Source of the DNA: Microbacterium sp. W4I4
GTDB lineage: Bacteria > Actinomycetota > Actinomycetes > Actinomycetales > Microbacteriaceae
DNA: 64,000 bases
Reading direction: 5' to 3'
Assembly: GCF_030816235.1 (NCBI RefSeq)
Contig: NZ_JAUSXT010000001.1
Coordinates: 2,418,001-2,482,000 of the forward strand
Shown: piece after piece, positions 50,481 to 60,124 of the stretch
Position numbering within the stretch: the stretch's first letter is position 1
Layout: every line of letters starts with the position of its first letter
Position numbers and translations under genes: made by a program
Notes under the pieces: model-generated
Database searches by the model: none
What the model was told of the DNA's origin: nothing
Seen by the model: only the letters and a program-made list of their open reading frames with translations

Positions 50481-51068
50481 TCAGCGCGGCGGAAGCGTGT
50501 CGCGCCCTGCCGTCGCCGGCGTCCACTGCGTCATCCCGAGCGGCGCGTCCAGGCTGCGCTCGGGCAGATCGGACGGCAGCACGTACGGCCGGCGGATGAC
50601 CTCATCGAGCACGACCACGCTGACCACCGTGCGCACCTCGGGCAGCTGCGCGATCACCCCGGTGGAGAACTCGTGCACGCCGCTGACGTCGGTGGCGCGG
50701 ATCAGCAGCATCGCGTCGTGCTCGCCGGTCGTCACGGCGCAGTACTCGATGTCGGGCATGTCGGCGATCTGCGCGCGGAACGAGCCCCACGCCTGCGGGT
50801 AGACGGTCACGAAGATCATCGCCCCGATCGACAGTCCCGCGCGTGCCGGATCGACCCGGGCGCTGAACCCGGTGATCACCCCGTCGGAGACCAGCGACTC
50901 CACGCGGGTGTACGCATTGGCCCGGGAGATGCCGACCTTCTCGGCCAGCGCGGCGATCGAGATGCGGCCGTTCTCGCGCAGAAGATCCAGGATGCGATAG
51001 GAGACCGGATCGAGCACCCCGGCACTTCGTCCAGATTCCCCGTTGTGATCCGCATCATTGCTGGACAT
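50481..51068 (-). CDS. Lrp/AsnC-family transcriptional regulator
   Basis: 195-aa regulator divergent from the operon 2 importer. N-terminal HTH reads LDPVSYRILDLLRENGRISI and ALAEKVGISRANAYTRVESL; C-terminal RAM ligand domain (about 80-155). The C-terminal tail is longer than E. coli Lrp. Likely controls the adjacent ABC operon and itself, in response to an amino acid or peptide; ligand unknown. Confidence 0.9.
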   Translation of the reverse strand: MSSNDADHNGESGRSAGVLDPVSYRILDLLRENGRISIAALAEKVGISRANAYTRVESLVSDGVITGFSARVDPARAGLSIGAMIFVTVYPQAWGSFRAQIADMPDIEYCAVTTGEHDAMLLIRATDVSGVHEFSTGVIAQLPEVRTVVSVVVLDEVIRRPYVLPSDLPERSLDAPLGMTQWTPATAGRDTLPPR

Positions 51069-51109
51069 TCTGCTTCCCTACCTTGATCATCCGAACAGAC
51101 TTTGTCTTC

Positions 51110-51124
51110 ATGACGCAATGTCAT
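51110..51124. promoter_or_regulatory. Short palindrome in the lrp-SBP divergent region
   Basis: ATGAC-GCAAT-GTCAT, 5-bp arms, in the 149-bp gap between lrp-like and SBP genes. Possible Lrp site; not distinctive enough for more. Confidence 0.4.
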
Positions 51125-51217
51125 TGGACAGATCGTCGCACATCATGGGAATGTGATGAAGGTCGTCCATGATCGGATGATCCGGACCCCGAATCCACCC
51201 TGCCAATGGAGGTATCC

Positions 51218-52810
51218 ATGCTGTCGACGTTGCGCAAGTCGGCGATCGCCCTGGGAGCTGTCGCGCTCCTCGCCATCACCGGCTGTTCCGGAGGCAACTC
51301 CGCGAACAGCAACGACGGCGGCTCGAATTCCGCCGGCGGCTCGCTGGTGGTCGACACGGCCTTCTCCATCGAGACCGCCGACCCGGGTCACAGCTACGAC
51401 CCGACCGGCAACATGCTCGCCAAGGCGATCTACGAGACCCTCGTCGACTTCAAGGGCTCCGACGTCTCCACGCCGATCCCGGGCCTTGCCTCGTGGAAGG
51501 CGAACGACACCGCCACCGAGTTCACCTTCACGCTCGAGGACGGCCGCGTCTTCTCGGACGGCTCCCCGGTCGAGGCGAAGGACGTCGTCTTCTCGCTGCA
51601 GCGCATCCAGGGCATGGCCGAAGCCAAGCCGAACTTCCTGCTCACCGGCGTGACCATCAAGCAGGTCGACGACAAGACGATCGGCTTCACCACCGAGACG
51701 CCGCTGCTGCAGCTGCCCGCGATCCTCGCGAACCCGGCTCTCGGCATCGTCAACTCCGACGTCGTGATCGAGAACGGCGGCTCGACCGACGGAACCGACA
51801 CCGCGCAGAAGTACCTCGACGGCGCCTCTGCGGGCTCCGGCCCATTCGTGCTGGACACCCTCGACCTCAGCTCGCAGATCGTGCTGAAGAAGAACGAGAA
51901 GTACAACGGCGACGAGAAGCCGGCCTACGACCGGGTCGTCATCCGCAACGTCACCGAGAGCGCCACGCAGCTCGCCAACCTCAAGGGCGGCGACTCCATG
52001 GTCGCCATGGACCTCAACGGCGACCAGGTCGCCGGCCTCGGCGACGGCATCAAGGTCGACTCGGTGCCCTCCGGCCAGACCATCTTCCTGCTGCTGAACC
52101 AGTCCACCGGAGTCGCGGGAGACCTGGCGAACGTCAAGCTCGCCGAGGGCATCCGCTACGCGCTGGACTACCCGAAGCTGCTCGAGCTCGCTGGTGCCGG
52201 CGCGGTGCAGGCCACCGGCGTCATCCCGCCCGGATTCGAGGGCGCGCTCGACAAGGGCGTCACCCAGGACCTGGCCAAGTCCAAGGCGGCGCTCGCCGAG
52301 GCCGGCTACACCGGCCAGACGCTCAAGCTGCAGTTCCCGAACGACTACCCGGTCGGCGGCGTGGAGTTCACCCCGCTCGCCGAGCGCATTCAGGCGCAGC
52401 TGAAGGACGCCGGAGTGACCGTCGAGCTCGCCCCGGCGCCGTTCGCCACCGAGCTGGACGCCTACGTCAACGGCACCGAGGGCTTCGGCCTGTGGTTCTG
52501 GGGCCCGGACTACGCCGACTCGGCGAACTTCCTGCCCTTCGCGCCCGGCCTGAAGGTCGGACTGCGCTCCGGCTGGGAGGCATCCGCCGATCCCGAGATC
52601 GCGGGCCTCGCCGCCGGTGCCGCCAGCGCGACCGACCCCGAACAGCGCTCCGCCGCGTTCACGGAGTTCGCCGAGCAGATGCAGGCCAAGGGCCCGTTCG
52701 TGCCGATGATCGTGCCCGGTCGCAACATCGCCACGTCCGACAAGGTCGACGGCGCCGTGTACAACTCCGTCTGGGAGATGGACATCGCCGAGATCACGCC
52801 GGCCGGCTGA
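51218..52810 (+). CDS. Peptide-type ABC transporter substrate-binding lipoprotein (operon 2)
   Basis: 530-aa SBP family 5 protein. MLSTLRKSAIALGAVALLAI then TGCSGGNS carries the lipobox (Cys about 24). The start at 51218 has GGAGG 6 nt upstream; the ATG at 51206 is before that. Core SAFSLQ-like segments and LNQSTGVAGDLANVKLAEGI match the family. Sequence is clearly different from operon 1's SBP, so substrates differ. No stem-loop follows it. Substrate unknown. Confidence 0.92.
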   Translation: MLSTLRKSAIALGAVALLAITGCSGGNSANSNDGGSNSAGGSLVVDTAFSIETADPGHSYDPTGNMLAKAIYETLVDFKGSDVSTPIPGLASWKANDTATEFTFTLEDGRVFSDGSPVEAKDVVFSLQRIQGMAEAKPNFLLTGVTIKQVDDKTIGFTTETPLLQLPAILANPALGIVNSDVVIENGGSTDGTDTAQKYLDGASAGSGPFVLDTLDLSSQIVLKKNEKYNGDEKPAYDRVVIRNVTESATQLANLKGGDSMVAMDLNGDQVAGLGDGIKVDSVPSGQTIFLLLNQSTGVAGDLANVKLAEGIRYALDYPKLLELAGAGAVQATGVIPPGFEGALDKGVTQDLAKSKAALAEAGYTGQTLKLQFPNDYPVGGVEFTPLAERIQAQLKDAGVTVELAPAPFATELDAYVNGTEGFGLWFWGPDYADSANFLPFAPGLKVGLRSGWEASADPEIAGLAAGAASATDPEQRSAAFTEFAEQMQAKGPFVPMIVPGRNIATSDKVDGAVYNSVWEMDIAEITPAG

Positions 52811-52823
52811 GCTGACCGCAGTG

Positions 52824-53885
52824 ATGACGACAGTGGCTGTGCAGACCCGCGCGCAGCGGAAGAGATCGCCCCTCGCGGGGTACCTGCTGCGCCGGGCCGG
52901 CACGTCGCTGCTGCTGCTCATCGGCGTCACGATCGTGACGTTCCTGCTCACGAACCTGGTGCCCGGAGACCCCGTCTCCGCGGCACTGGGTGAGGGGGCG
53001 TCGCAGAACCCCGAGACCCGCGCGGCCTTCATCAAGGCGCAGGGCCTGGATCAGCCCCTGTTCGTGCAGTACTTCATCTACATGGGCAAGCTGCTGCACG
53101 GCGACCTGGGCGTCTCGCTCGTCACCGGCAGGGCGGTCACCGCGGATCTCGCGACCGCGGTGCCCGCCACCATCGAGATCGCCATCTGCGCGATCATCCT
53201 CAGCCTCGCCGTCAGCCTGGTTCTCGGCACGCTCGCCGCCTACCGTCGCGGTCTGGTCACCGATCAGATCGTGCGGGTGGTCACCCTGATCGGCCTGAGC
53301 GTGCCGACGTTCTGGCTGGCGCTGGTGAGCTTCTACGTCTTCTTCCTCAATCTGCGCATCGCGCCCGGTTCCGGCCGCGTCTCGCCGTCGATCATCCCGC
53401 CGCCCCGCGTGACGGGCATGTACACGATCGACTATCTGCTCAACGGTGACGGGGTGGGCTGGGCGGATGCCATGGCGCACCTGGCCCTGCCGGTGATGGT
53501 GCTGTCGCTGGTGACCATCGGCCTGCTCACCCGGTTCATCCGCACCTCGGTGCTGGAGGTGCTCGCCAGCGACTACGTGCGCGCCGCGCGCGCCAAGGGC
53601 CTGCCCGCCATGCGCGTGATCGTCGACTACGTGCTGCGCGGTGCGGCGCTGCCGGTGCTCACCGTCGTCGGCGTCGCCTTCGGATCGCTGCTCAGCGGCA
53701 CCGTGCTCGTCGAGTCGGTGTTCGCCTGGCCGGGACTGGGAACCTACGCCTACAACTCGGCGGCCAACCTCGACCTGCCAGGCATCATGGGCGTCGGCCT
53801 GGTCGTCGGCATCATCTACCTCGTCATCAACTTCGTCGTCGACCTGCTGTACGGCGTGCTGGACCCGAGAGTGAGGATCGCATGA
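52824..53885 (+). CDS. ABC transporter permease, DppB-like (operon 2)
   Basis: 353-aa permease with six helices: SLLLLIGVTIVTFLLTNLVP near the N-terminus, NPETRAAFIKAQGLDQPLF loop, and AKGLPAMRVIVDYVLRGAAL EAA motif. A GTG 3 bp upstream in frame (52821) is an alternative. Ends with DLLYGVLDPRVRIA and overlaps the next ATG by 4 bases. Confidence 0.92.
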   Translation: MTTVAVQTRAQRKRSPLAGYLLRRAGTSLLLLIGVTIVTFLLTNLVPGDPVSAALGEGASQNPETRAAFIKAQGLDQPLFVQYFIYMGKLLHGDLGVSLVTGRAVTADLATAVPATIEIAICAIILSLAVSLVLGTLAAYRRGLVTDQIVRVVTLIGLSVPTFWLALVSFYVFFLNLRIAPGSGRVSPSIIPPPRVTGMYTIDYLLNGDGVGWADAMAHLALPVMVLSLVTIGLLTRFIRTSVLEVLASDYVRAARAKGLPAMRVIVDYVLRGAALPVLTVVGVAFGSLLSGTVLVESVFAWPGLGTYAYNSAANLDLPGIMGVGLVVGIIYLVINFVVDLLYGVLDPRVRIA

Positions 53886-54787
53886 GCGCCCGGGAACCGC
53901 GGATGCCGATGCGGCTGAAGCTCCGCTGGCCCAGGGCCTGGCGCACGCCGCTCGGCGTGATCGGCACGGTCGTCGCCGTCGCCTGGATCATCATCGCCTT
54001 CACCGCGCAGTGGTGGGTGCCGTTCGAGCCGAACGCGCAGGCGCTGCCGCGACTGCAGGCCCCCGGCATCGACACCCTGCTCGGCACCGACGGCAACGGC
54101 CGCGACATCTTCTCGCGCCTGATGACCGGCGCCACCGTCACGATCCCGCTGGCCCTGTCGCTGGTGATCGCGGCGCTGCTCATCGGCACGATCATCGGTG
54201 CGCTCGCCGGATACTTCGGCGGCTGGATCGACGAGACGCTGATGCGCATCACCGACCTGTTCATGGCCTTCCCGACGGTGATCCTCGCGATGGTCGTGGC
54301 CGCATCGCTCGGCCCGTCCCTGTTCAATGCGGTGATCGCCGCCGTCGTGGTCTCCTGGCCGCAGTACTCGCGCGTGACACGCAGCATCGTGCTGTCGCTG
54401 CGCACCCAGAACTATGTGATCGCCGGACGTCTGCTCGGCCATTCGCCGGCCAGGACCCTGATCGTCGACATCCTGCCGAACATCGCCGGACCCCTGCTGG
54501 TGCTCGCCACCCTCGACATCGGCGCCGCGATCCTGCTCCTGTCGGGACTGTCGTTCCTCGGCCTCGGCGCGCAGCCGCCGATGGCCGAGTGGGGTTCCAT
54601 GATCTCCGCCGCGATGCAGAACTTCGACGCCTGGTGGCTGGGAGTCTTCCCGGGCCTCGCCATCCTCACGGTCGTGCTGGCGTTCAACTTCCTCGGCGAC
54701 GCGATGCGCGACGTGCTCGATCCCACCGCGGAGGTCACGCACGACAAGCAGAGCGAACTGGCCGCATCGAGCGGAGGCGGCGCATGA
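53882..54787 (+). CDS. ABC transporter permease, DppC-like (operon 2)
   Basis: 301-aa second permease. First helix is GVIGTVVAVAWIIIAFTAQW, followed by IIGALAGYFGGWIDETLMRI and the EAA motif in RTQNYVIAGRLLGHSPARTL. Overlaps the next ATG by 4 bases. Confidence 0.92.
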   Translation: MSAREPRMPMRLKLRWPRAWRTPLGVIGTVVAVAWIIIAFTAQWWVPFEPNAQALPRLQAPGIDTLLGTDGNGRDIFSRLMTGATVTIPLALSLVIAALLIGTIIGALAGYFGGWIDETLMRITDLFMAFPTVILAMVVAASLGPSLFNAVIAAVVVSWPQYSRVTRSIVLSLRTQNYVIAGRLLGHSPARTLIVDILPNIAGPLLVLATLDIGAAILLLSGLSFLGLGAQPPMAEWGSMISAAMQNFDAWWLGVFPGLAILTVVLAFNFLGDAMRDVLDPTAEVTHDKQSELAASSGGGA

Positions 54788-55575
54788 GCATCCTCGACAT
54801 CCGCGACCTCACCGTCGACATCGGCCGCCCGCTCGTGAAGGGACTGTCGCTGCAGGTGGACGCCGGGAGCATCCACGGCCTGGCCGGCGAATCGGGCTCA
54901 GGCAAGACGCTCACCGCCATGTCGGTGCTCGGCCTGCTGCCGCGGCACGCCCTCACCGGCGGATCCATCCGGCTCGGCGACACGGAGCTGCTGGGTCTCG
55001 GGCGTCGCGCGCTCAACCGCATCCGCGGGCGCCGGATCGCCATGATCTTCCAGGACCCATCGGCGTCGCTGCATCCGCAGATCCCCGTGGGCCGTCAGCT
55101 CACCGACCATATGGGAGTGCACCTCGGGCTGCGCGGCCGGGCCGCGCGCGAACGCGCCGTCGAGCTGCTCGAGCGCGTGCAGGTCGCGAACCCCGAAGAG
55201 GCGCTGCGCCGCTACCCGCACCAGTTCTCCGGCGGACAGCGTCAGCGCATCGCGATCGCCTGCGCCCTGGCGTGCGACCCCGACGTGCTGCTGGCAGACG
55301 AGCCGACCACCGCGCTCGACGTGACGGTGCAGGCAGGCATCCTGAGCCTGCTGCGCGACCTGGCCGACGAGCGTCAGCTGGCCGTGCTGCTGGTCACCCA
55401 CGACCTGGGCGTGATGAGCGCCATCGCCGATGTGGTCACGATCATGAAGGACGGCCGGGTGGTCGAGCACGCCGACCGCGCGACGCTGTTCCACGACCCG
55501 CAGCACGAGTACACCCGGCAGCTGCTTGCCGCGCTTCCGGGCTCAAGCATCGAAGGAGAGGACCACGATGTCTGA
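54784..55575 (+). CDS. ABC transporter ATP-binding protein, DppD-like (operon 2)
   Basis: 263-aa ATPase. Walker A GESGSGKTLTAM, Q-loop FQDPSASLHP, signature FSGGQRQRIA, Walker B LLADEPTTALDV, H-loop THD. C-terminal oligopeptide-type extension present (HDPQHEYTRQLLAAL). Overlaps the second ATPase by 8 bp. Confidence 0.94.
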   Translation: MSILDIRDLTVDIGRPLVKGLSLQVDAGSIHGLAGESGSGKTLTAMSVLGLLPRHALTGGSIRLGDTELLGLGRRALNRIRGRRIAMIFQDPSASLHPQIPVGRQLTDHMGVHLGLRGRAARERAVELLERVQVANPEEALRRYPHQFSGGQRQRIAIACALACDPDVLLADEPTTALDVTVQAGILSLLRDLADERQLAVLLVTHDLGVMSAIADVVTIMKDGRVVEHADRATLFHDPQHEYTRQLLAALPGSSIEGEDHDV

Positions 55576-56419
55576 GCGCACATCCCACCCGGTGGTCCTC
55601 GACGCGCGCGACATCGTCGTGCGCTATCCAGGCAACCCGCCCGTGGTGGCCGTGAACGAGGTCTCGCTGCAGGTGCACGCCGGTGAGACGGTCGCCCTGG
55701 TCGGCGAGTCCGGCAGTGGCAAGTCGAGCCTGGCCCGCGCGGCCGTCGGCATCGAGAAACTGGGCGGCGGCTCGGTGCGCTTCCTCGACGGCGAGGTCAT
55801 GCCGATGGGCATCCGCCGCAGGCCGCAGCGGCTCACCGGCATCCAGATGGTCTTCCAGGACCCGTCGACGTCGCTGAACCCGCGGCGTCGGATCGGCGAT
55901 CAGATCGCCGACGGCATCGCCACGGCCCGTGCCCGCGGCGCCGAGGGGTCCCGTGTGGAGGAGTGGCTCGAGAAGGTCGGACTGCCCGCGGCATCCGTCT
56001 CGAAGTACCCGCACCAGTTCTCGGGCGGGCAGAAGCAGCGCATCGCGATCGCCCGTGCGCTCGCCGCGCGCCCGCAGCTGCTCGTCGCCGACGAACCGAT
56101 CTCGGCGCTGGACGCCTCCACCCAGACCAGCGTGGCCGCGCTCATGCGCGACCTCGTCTCGGAGGCCGGGGCCGGGATGCTGTTCATCTCGCACGACCTC
56201 GCAGTGGTGCGCCGCATCGCCGACCGCACCTTCGTGATGTTCTCCGGCCGGGTGCTGGAGTCGGGACCGACGGATCTCGTCTGGGCCGACCCGCAGCATC
56301 CGTACACGCAGGCGCTGCTCGAGGCCATCCCCGAGCCCGATGGCGCGGGCCGCATCCCCGCGACGCCATCGGCCGCAGAGCGGGCGATCTGGGCCGACGT
56401 GCCCGCCGTCGCCCGCTGA
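55568..56419 (+). CDS. ABC transporter ATP-binding protein, DppF-like (operon 2)
   Basis: 283-aa ATPase. Walker A GESGSGKSSLAR, signature FSGGQKQRIA, Walker B LLVADEPISALDA, H-loop SHD. C-terminal peptide-type extension with PYTQALLEAIPEPD. Start at 55568 (MSERTSHPVVLDARDIV) lies within the end of the previous gene. Confidence 0.94.
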   Translation: MSERTSHPVVLDARDIVVRYPGNPPVVAVNEVSLQVHAGETVALVGESGSGKSSLARAAVGIEKLGGGSVRFLDGEVMPMGIRRRPQRLTGIQMVFQDPSTSLNPRRRIGDQIADGIATARARGAEGSRVEEWLEKVGLPAASVSKYPHQFSGGQKQRIAIARALAARPQLLVADEPISALDASTQTSVAALMRDLVSEAGAGMLFISHDLAVVRRIADRTFVMFSGRVLESGPTDLVWADPQHPYTQALLEAIPEPDGAGRIPATPSAAERAIWADVPAVAR

Positions 56420-56485
56420 GATCGAGTCACCTGACGTTCACCCGGACGTCGCCCGCGCGTCAACGGCGCACTGCACCATGAACCG

Positions 56486-57463
56486 GTGGCAGCCCCATCC
56501 GTGACCGTGATCGTGCCGGCGAAGGATGCCGGCGCATTCATCGGCACGACGCTGGAGACCCTCACCCGCCAGTTCGAGGACCGGTCCGCGCTCAAGCTCG
56601 TCGCGATCGACGACGGCTCGAGCGACGACACGGGTGCGATCATGCGCCGTCACGCCCAGGACTTTCCGCATGCGGAGGTGATCGTCAACCCCGAGCCGCG
56701 CGGGCTCGCCACCGCACGAAACCAGGGGCTGGCGCACGTCGAAGGGGAGGCGTTCTGCTTCCTCGACGGTGACGACTGGATGCAGTCGGGCCGCCTGCCG
56801 GTGCTGGCCAGGGCGCTGCACGACATGGACTGCGACTTCGTGCGCACCGACCACGTCACCGTGAAGCGCTCCGAGCGGCGACTCGTGCGCGCGCCGTTCA
56901 CCCACCGCGGCGTCGTCGCCGACCCGCGCGACGCGATCCTGCCCGCCGACGATCGCAGCATGGTCGACTATCCCTACGCGTGGGCCGGGATGCTGCACCG
57001 CCGCGTGCTCGATCAGGGCCTGGCCGGCTTCAGCGACGGGCTGTTCACCGCCGAGGACCGGCCGTGGATCTGGCGGCTGCACCTGAACGCGACCTCCTTC
57101 GCGGTCGTCGACGCCCCGCACCTGCTCTACCGGCGCGGCCTGTCCGACTCGCTGTCGAAGACGCTCGATTCCCGCCAGCTGCACTTCGCCCGAGCGTTCG
57201 GCGAGGTACTCGATCTCGTCGAGGCCGACCGGGAGGCCGAGCGGATGCTGCCCAAGGCCGTCTTCAGCGTGCTGACCCTCAGCTCCCATCATCTGGTCCG
57301 TGCACGGCGGATGCAGCCGGCGGTGCGCAGGGAGCTGCGCTCCGGCATCCGCACCCTGCTGGCGCGTCTGCCGCGCGACCAGGCCGAGGCCGTCGTCGCG
57401 CGCATCGGCGGCCCGCGCCGGCGCGTGCTCGCCCGGGTGCTGAGGGAGGTCGGGCACGCATGA
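56486..57463 (+). CDS. Family 2 glycosyltransferase
   Basis: 325-aa enzyme, first gene of the glycan operon. GT-A features are VTVIVPAKDAGAFIGTTLET, IDDGSSDDTGAI and the metal-binding DGDDWMQSG. The C-terminal helical part (about 220-325) is typical of GT2 proteins that build surface polysaccharide or teichoic acid. GTG start; an ATG 8 bp earlier is out of frame. Its stop overlaps the next ATG (ATGA). Sugar donor unknown. Confidence 0.88.
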   Translation: MAAPSVTVIVPAKDAGAFIGTTLETLTRQFEDRSALKLVAIDDGSSDDTGAIMRRHAQDFPHAEVIVNPEPRGLATARNQGLAHVEGEAFCFLDGDDWMQSGRLPVLARALHDMDCDFVRTDHVTVKRSERRLVRAPFTHRGVVADPRDAILPADDRSMVDYPYAWAGMLHRRVLDQGLAGFSDGLFTAEDRPWIWRLHLNATSFAVVDAPHLLYRRGLSDSLSKTLDSRQLHFARAFGEVLDLVEADREAERMLPKAVFSVLTLSSHHLVRARRMQPAVRRELRSGIRTLLARLPRDQAEAVVARIGGPRRRVLARVLREVGHA

Positions 57464-58815
57464 TCCAGCTGTTCCTGCTGCACAGTCCGTACGGGCTGAT
57501 GACCGCCGCGGCCGCGATCGACGCCGGACTGCTGGGCGATGCCGCGGAGCGCATCCTCGTGCCGACGAACACCGCGGCCGTTCCCGAGACGGCCACCGAT
57601 CTCGCGACCGTGCCTCGGTTCGCGTCGCTGCGGGCGCGCTTCGACCGGGTCGAGCCGCTGGACCCGCTGGTCGACCCGCGGCATCCGACCGCATGGGTTC
57701 CCGACGAGCAGGACCTGCCGATGCTGGAGCGCCTGTTCCGGCGGGCGTGGGATCTCGGCGACGCCGAGCTCGAGGTGTTCGTGCAGTCGCCGCAGGTGGC
57801 TCCCGCCCGCACCCTCATGGCCCTGTTCCGCGACGCGCGACTCGGCGTGATCGGCGACGGGCTGATGACCTACTCACCCATCCGCAGTCGCCTGCCCCGG
57901 CGGATCACCGAGCGCGTCACCCGGGTCGTGCACCCGGACGTGGTTCCCGGAGTCGAGCCGCTGGTGTTCGTCGAGACGGGCGCCTCCCGCGTGCCGGTAC
58001 CCGCCGCGGCGTTCGGGGTCGCGCTGCAGGAGGTCGGCGATGCTTCGCCGGATGCCGCGCTCGACGCCCTCGCCGCCGACGGCGCACGCACCGGCCTTGT
58101 GCTCGGACAGTACCTCGCCGCGCTCGGGTTGATCTCGGCATCCGAGGAGCAGGACATGCAGGCCGAGATGATCGACCGGGCCGCGGATGCCGGTGTGCAG
58201 CGCGTCGTGTTCAAACCGCACCCCTCGGCGCCGCCTGCGCTGACCGAGGCGCTGTCCGCGCGTGCGGCGGTGCGCGGCCTCGCTTTCGCCGTCTACGCAG
58301 GCGATCAGCCCGCGGAGTACGTCGCGCATCGGCTCGCGGCCACCGACGTGATCGCGGGTTTCTCGACGGCCCTGCCGACCGTGCGCGCGATCGCCGGCAC
58401 CCGCACGCACGCCGTCGGCACAGACACCGTTCTCGCGCGGCTTCGTCCGTACCCGAACAGCAACCGGATGCCGGTGACTCTCGTCGACGCGATGGCCCGC
58501 GGCCGATATGAGGAGCCCGGCAGGCTGCAGCAGCTCGTCGATGCGGTCGGCTACGCGATGCAGCCCGAGATCCTCGCGCACCTGCGGGATCCGGCCGCCG
58601 AGTTCCTGGCCGAGCTCGATCCGATGGAACGCGAACGGTACGTGCCGCCGGCGCGACTGCGCGCCGTGGATCTGCCGGGCGCACCGATCCCGACGCGGCT
58701 GCAGCGCGCACTGGCCTCGACCGGCGGGGTCGGACGGGTGGAGGAGCTGCGGCTCACGGCCGCGGGGGCGCGGAACCGAGCTGCACGAGTGTGGAAGGCG
58801 GCGAGAGGCCGATGA
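57460..58815 (+). CDS. Polysialyltransferase-like protein (GT52/DUF6716 neighbourhood)
   Basis: 451-aa soluble protein resembling alpha-2,8-polysialyltransferases of capsule systems. Residues 1-75 look like a Rossmann-type domain (LFLLHSPYGLMTAAAAIDAG). KPHPSAPP at about 250 matches the KPHP signature, and FSTALPTVRAIAG at about 305 the SxALP-like segment. The C-terminal 120 residues are specific. If so, it would transfer a nonulosonic acid. Overlaps next ATG. Exact family assignment is by motif only. Confidence 0.7.
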   Translation: MIQLFLLHSPYGLMTAAAAIDAGLLGDAAERILVPTNTAAVPETATDLATVPRFASLRARFDRVEPLDPLVDPRHPTAWVPDEQDLPMLERLFRRAWDLGDAELEVFVQSPQVAPARTLMALFRDARLGVIGDGLMTYSPIRSRLPRRITERVTRVVHPDVVPGVEPLVFVETGASRVPVPAAAFGVALQEVGDASPDAALDALAADGARTGLVLGQYLAALGLISASEEQDMQAEMIDRAADAGVQRVVFKPHPSAPPALTEALSARAAVRGLAFAVYAGDQPAEYVAHRLAATDVIAGFSTALPTVRAIAGTRTHAVGTDTVLARLRPYPNSNRMPVTLVDAMARGRYEEPGRLQQLVDAVGYAMQPEILAHLRDPAAEFLAELDPMERERYVPPARLRAVDLPGAPIPTRLQRALASTGGVGRVEELRLTAAGARNRAARVWKAARGR

Positions 58816-60002
58816 GCCAGCATGAAGCATCCGAACGCGGCCTGACGGTCGCGATCATCCCCGCCCGCGGCGGATCGAAGGGCGTGCCGGGCAAGAACCT
58901 GCGCAGGGTCGGCGGGATGCCGTTGATCGAGCGGGCCGTGCGGGCGGCATCCGCGGCATCCGGCGTCGACCTCGTCGTCGTCAGCACCGACGACGAGCGG
59001 ATCGCGGCCGTCGCCGAGGGTGCGGGCGCACGGGTCGTCGCGCGGCCGGCAGACCTGTCCGGCGACACGGCGACCTCCGAGAGCGCCCTGATGCACGCGC
59101 TGGACATGCTCGAAGCCGACGGCATCCGGGTCGGCACGATCGTGTTCGTGCAGGCGACGTCGCCGTTCATCCCGAGCGAGGGCATCGCCGAGGCCGTCGA
59201 CCACATCGTCTCCGGACGCTTCGACAGCGTGTTCTCCGCGCACGAGACCTACGGGTTCCTCTGGCGTCGGGATGCCGACGGGCATGCGGTCGCGATCAAC
59301 CACGACGCCGCGCACCGCCCCCGCAGGCAGGACCGCGAGCCGCATCACCTGGAGACCGGGGCGTTCTACGCCTTCGATGCGGCCGGGTTCCGCCGCTTCC
59401 AGCACCGCTTCTTCGGGCTGGTCGGGATCGTCGACGTGCCCGAGCGCACCGCCATCGAGATCGACGACGAGCATCAGCTCGCGGTCGCCGAGGCGCTGGC
59501 TGCGGCAACTGCGGGAGTTGACGCCGGAGCAGCGGATGCCGCGATCACGGCATCCGCCCTCGTCACCGACTTCGACGGCGTGCACACCGACGACACCGCC
59601 ACGGTCGACAGCGAGGGACGCGAATCGGTGCGCGTGAGCCGTGAAGACGGCATGGGCGTCTCGCGGCTGCGCCGCGCCGGCATCCCGATGCTCATCCTCT
59701 CCACCGAGCAGAACCCCGTCGTCGCCCGCCGAGCCGAGAAGCTGCAGGTGCCGGTGCTTCACGGCATCGACGACAAGGCCGCCGCGCTCACCGCATGGGC
59801 GACGGAGAACGGCATCCGTCTGGCCGACATCGCCTACGTCGGCAACGACGTGAACGACCTGGGCTCGCTCGGCATCGTCGGCTGGCCGATCGCCGTCGCG
59901 AACGCCCACCCCGAGGTGAAGGCAGCAGCGCGTGTGGTGCTCACCCGCCGCGGCGGCGAGGGAGCGGTCCGCGAGGTCATCGAGCGGATGCTGCCCCGCT
60001 GA
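58812..60002 (+). CDS. CMP-nonulosonate cytidylyltransferase fused to HAD phosphatase (NeuA-KdsC-like)
   Basis: 396-aa two-domain enzyme. Domain 1 (1-225): AIIPARGGSKGVPGKNL, ATSPFI and related NeuA motifs, activating a nine-carbon acid with CTP. Domain 2 (250-396): HAD motif TDFDGVHTD (Asp253, Asp255), Lys in IDDKAAAL and GNDVND (344-349), like KdsC or the second half of vertebrate CMAS. A phosphatase may remove the 9-phosphate made by NeuB-type synthase. ATG overlaps the previous stop. Confidence 0.87.
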   Translation: MSQHEASERGLTVAIIPARGGSKGVPGKNLRRVGGMPLIERAVRAASAASGVDLVVVSTDDERIAAVAEGAGARVVARPADLSGDTATSESALMHALDMLEADGIRVGTIVFVQATSPFIPSEGIAEAVDHIVSGRFDSVFSAHETYGFLWRRDADGHAVAINHDAAHRPRRQDREPHHLETGAFYAFDAAGFRRFQHRFFGLVGIVDVPERTAIEIDDEHQLAVAEALAAATAGVDAGAADAAITASALVTDFDGVHTDDTATVDSEGRESVRVSREDGMGVSRLRRAGIPMLILSTEQNPVVARRAEKLQVPVLHGIDDKAAALTAWATENGIRLADIAYVGNDVNDLGSLGIVGWPIAVANAHPEVKAAARVVLTRRGGEGAVREVIERMLPR

Positions 60003-60124
60003 CTTCCTGCTCCCGTTCGTCGCACGGGCTTCCGCGAACGGTCACCGGCGCGTCCTTCCCGGTTCACCTGGCGCACGTACACCTGGAAGACAGGATCGGA
60101 GTACCAACGGAACGGAGCGTCCTC

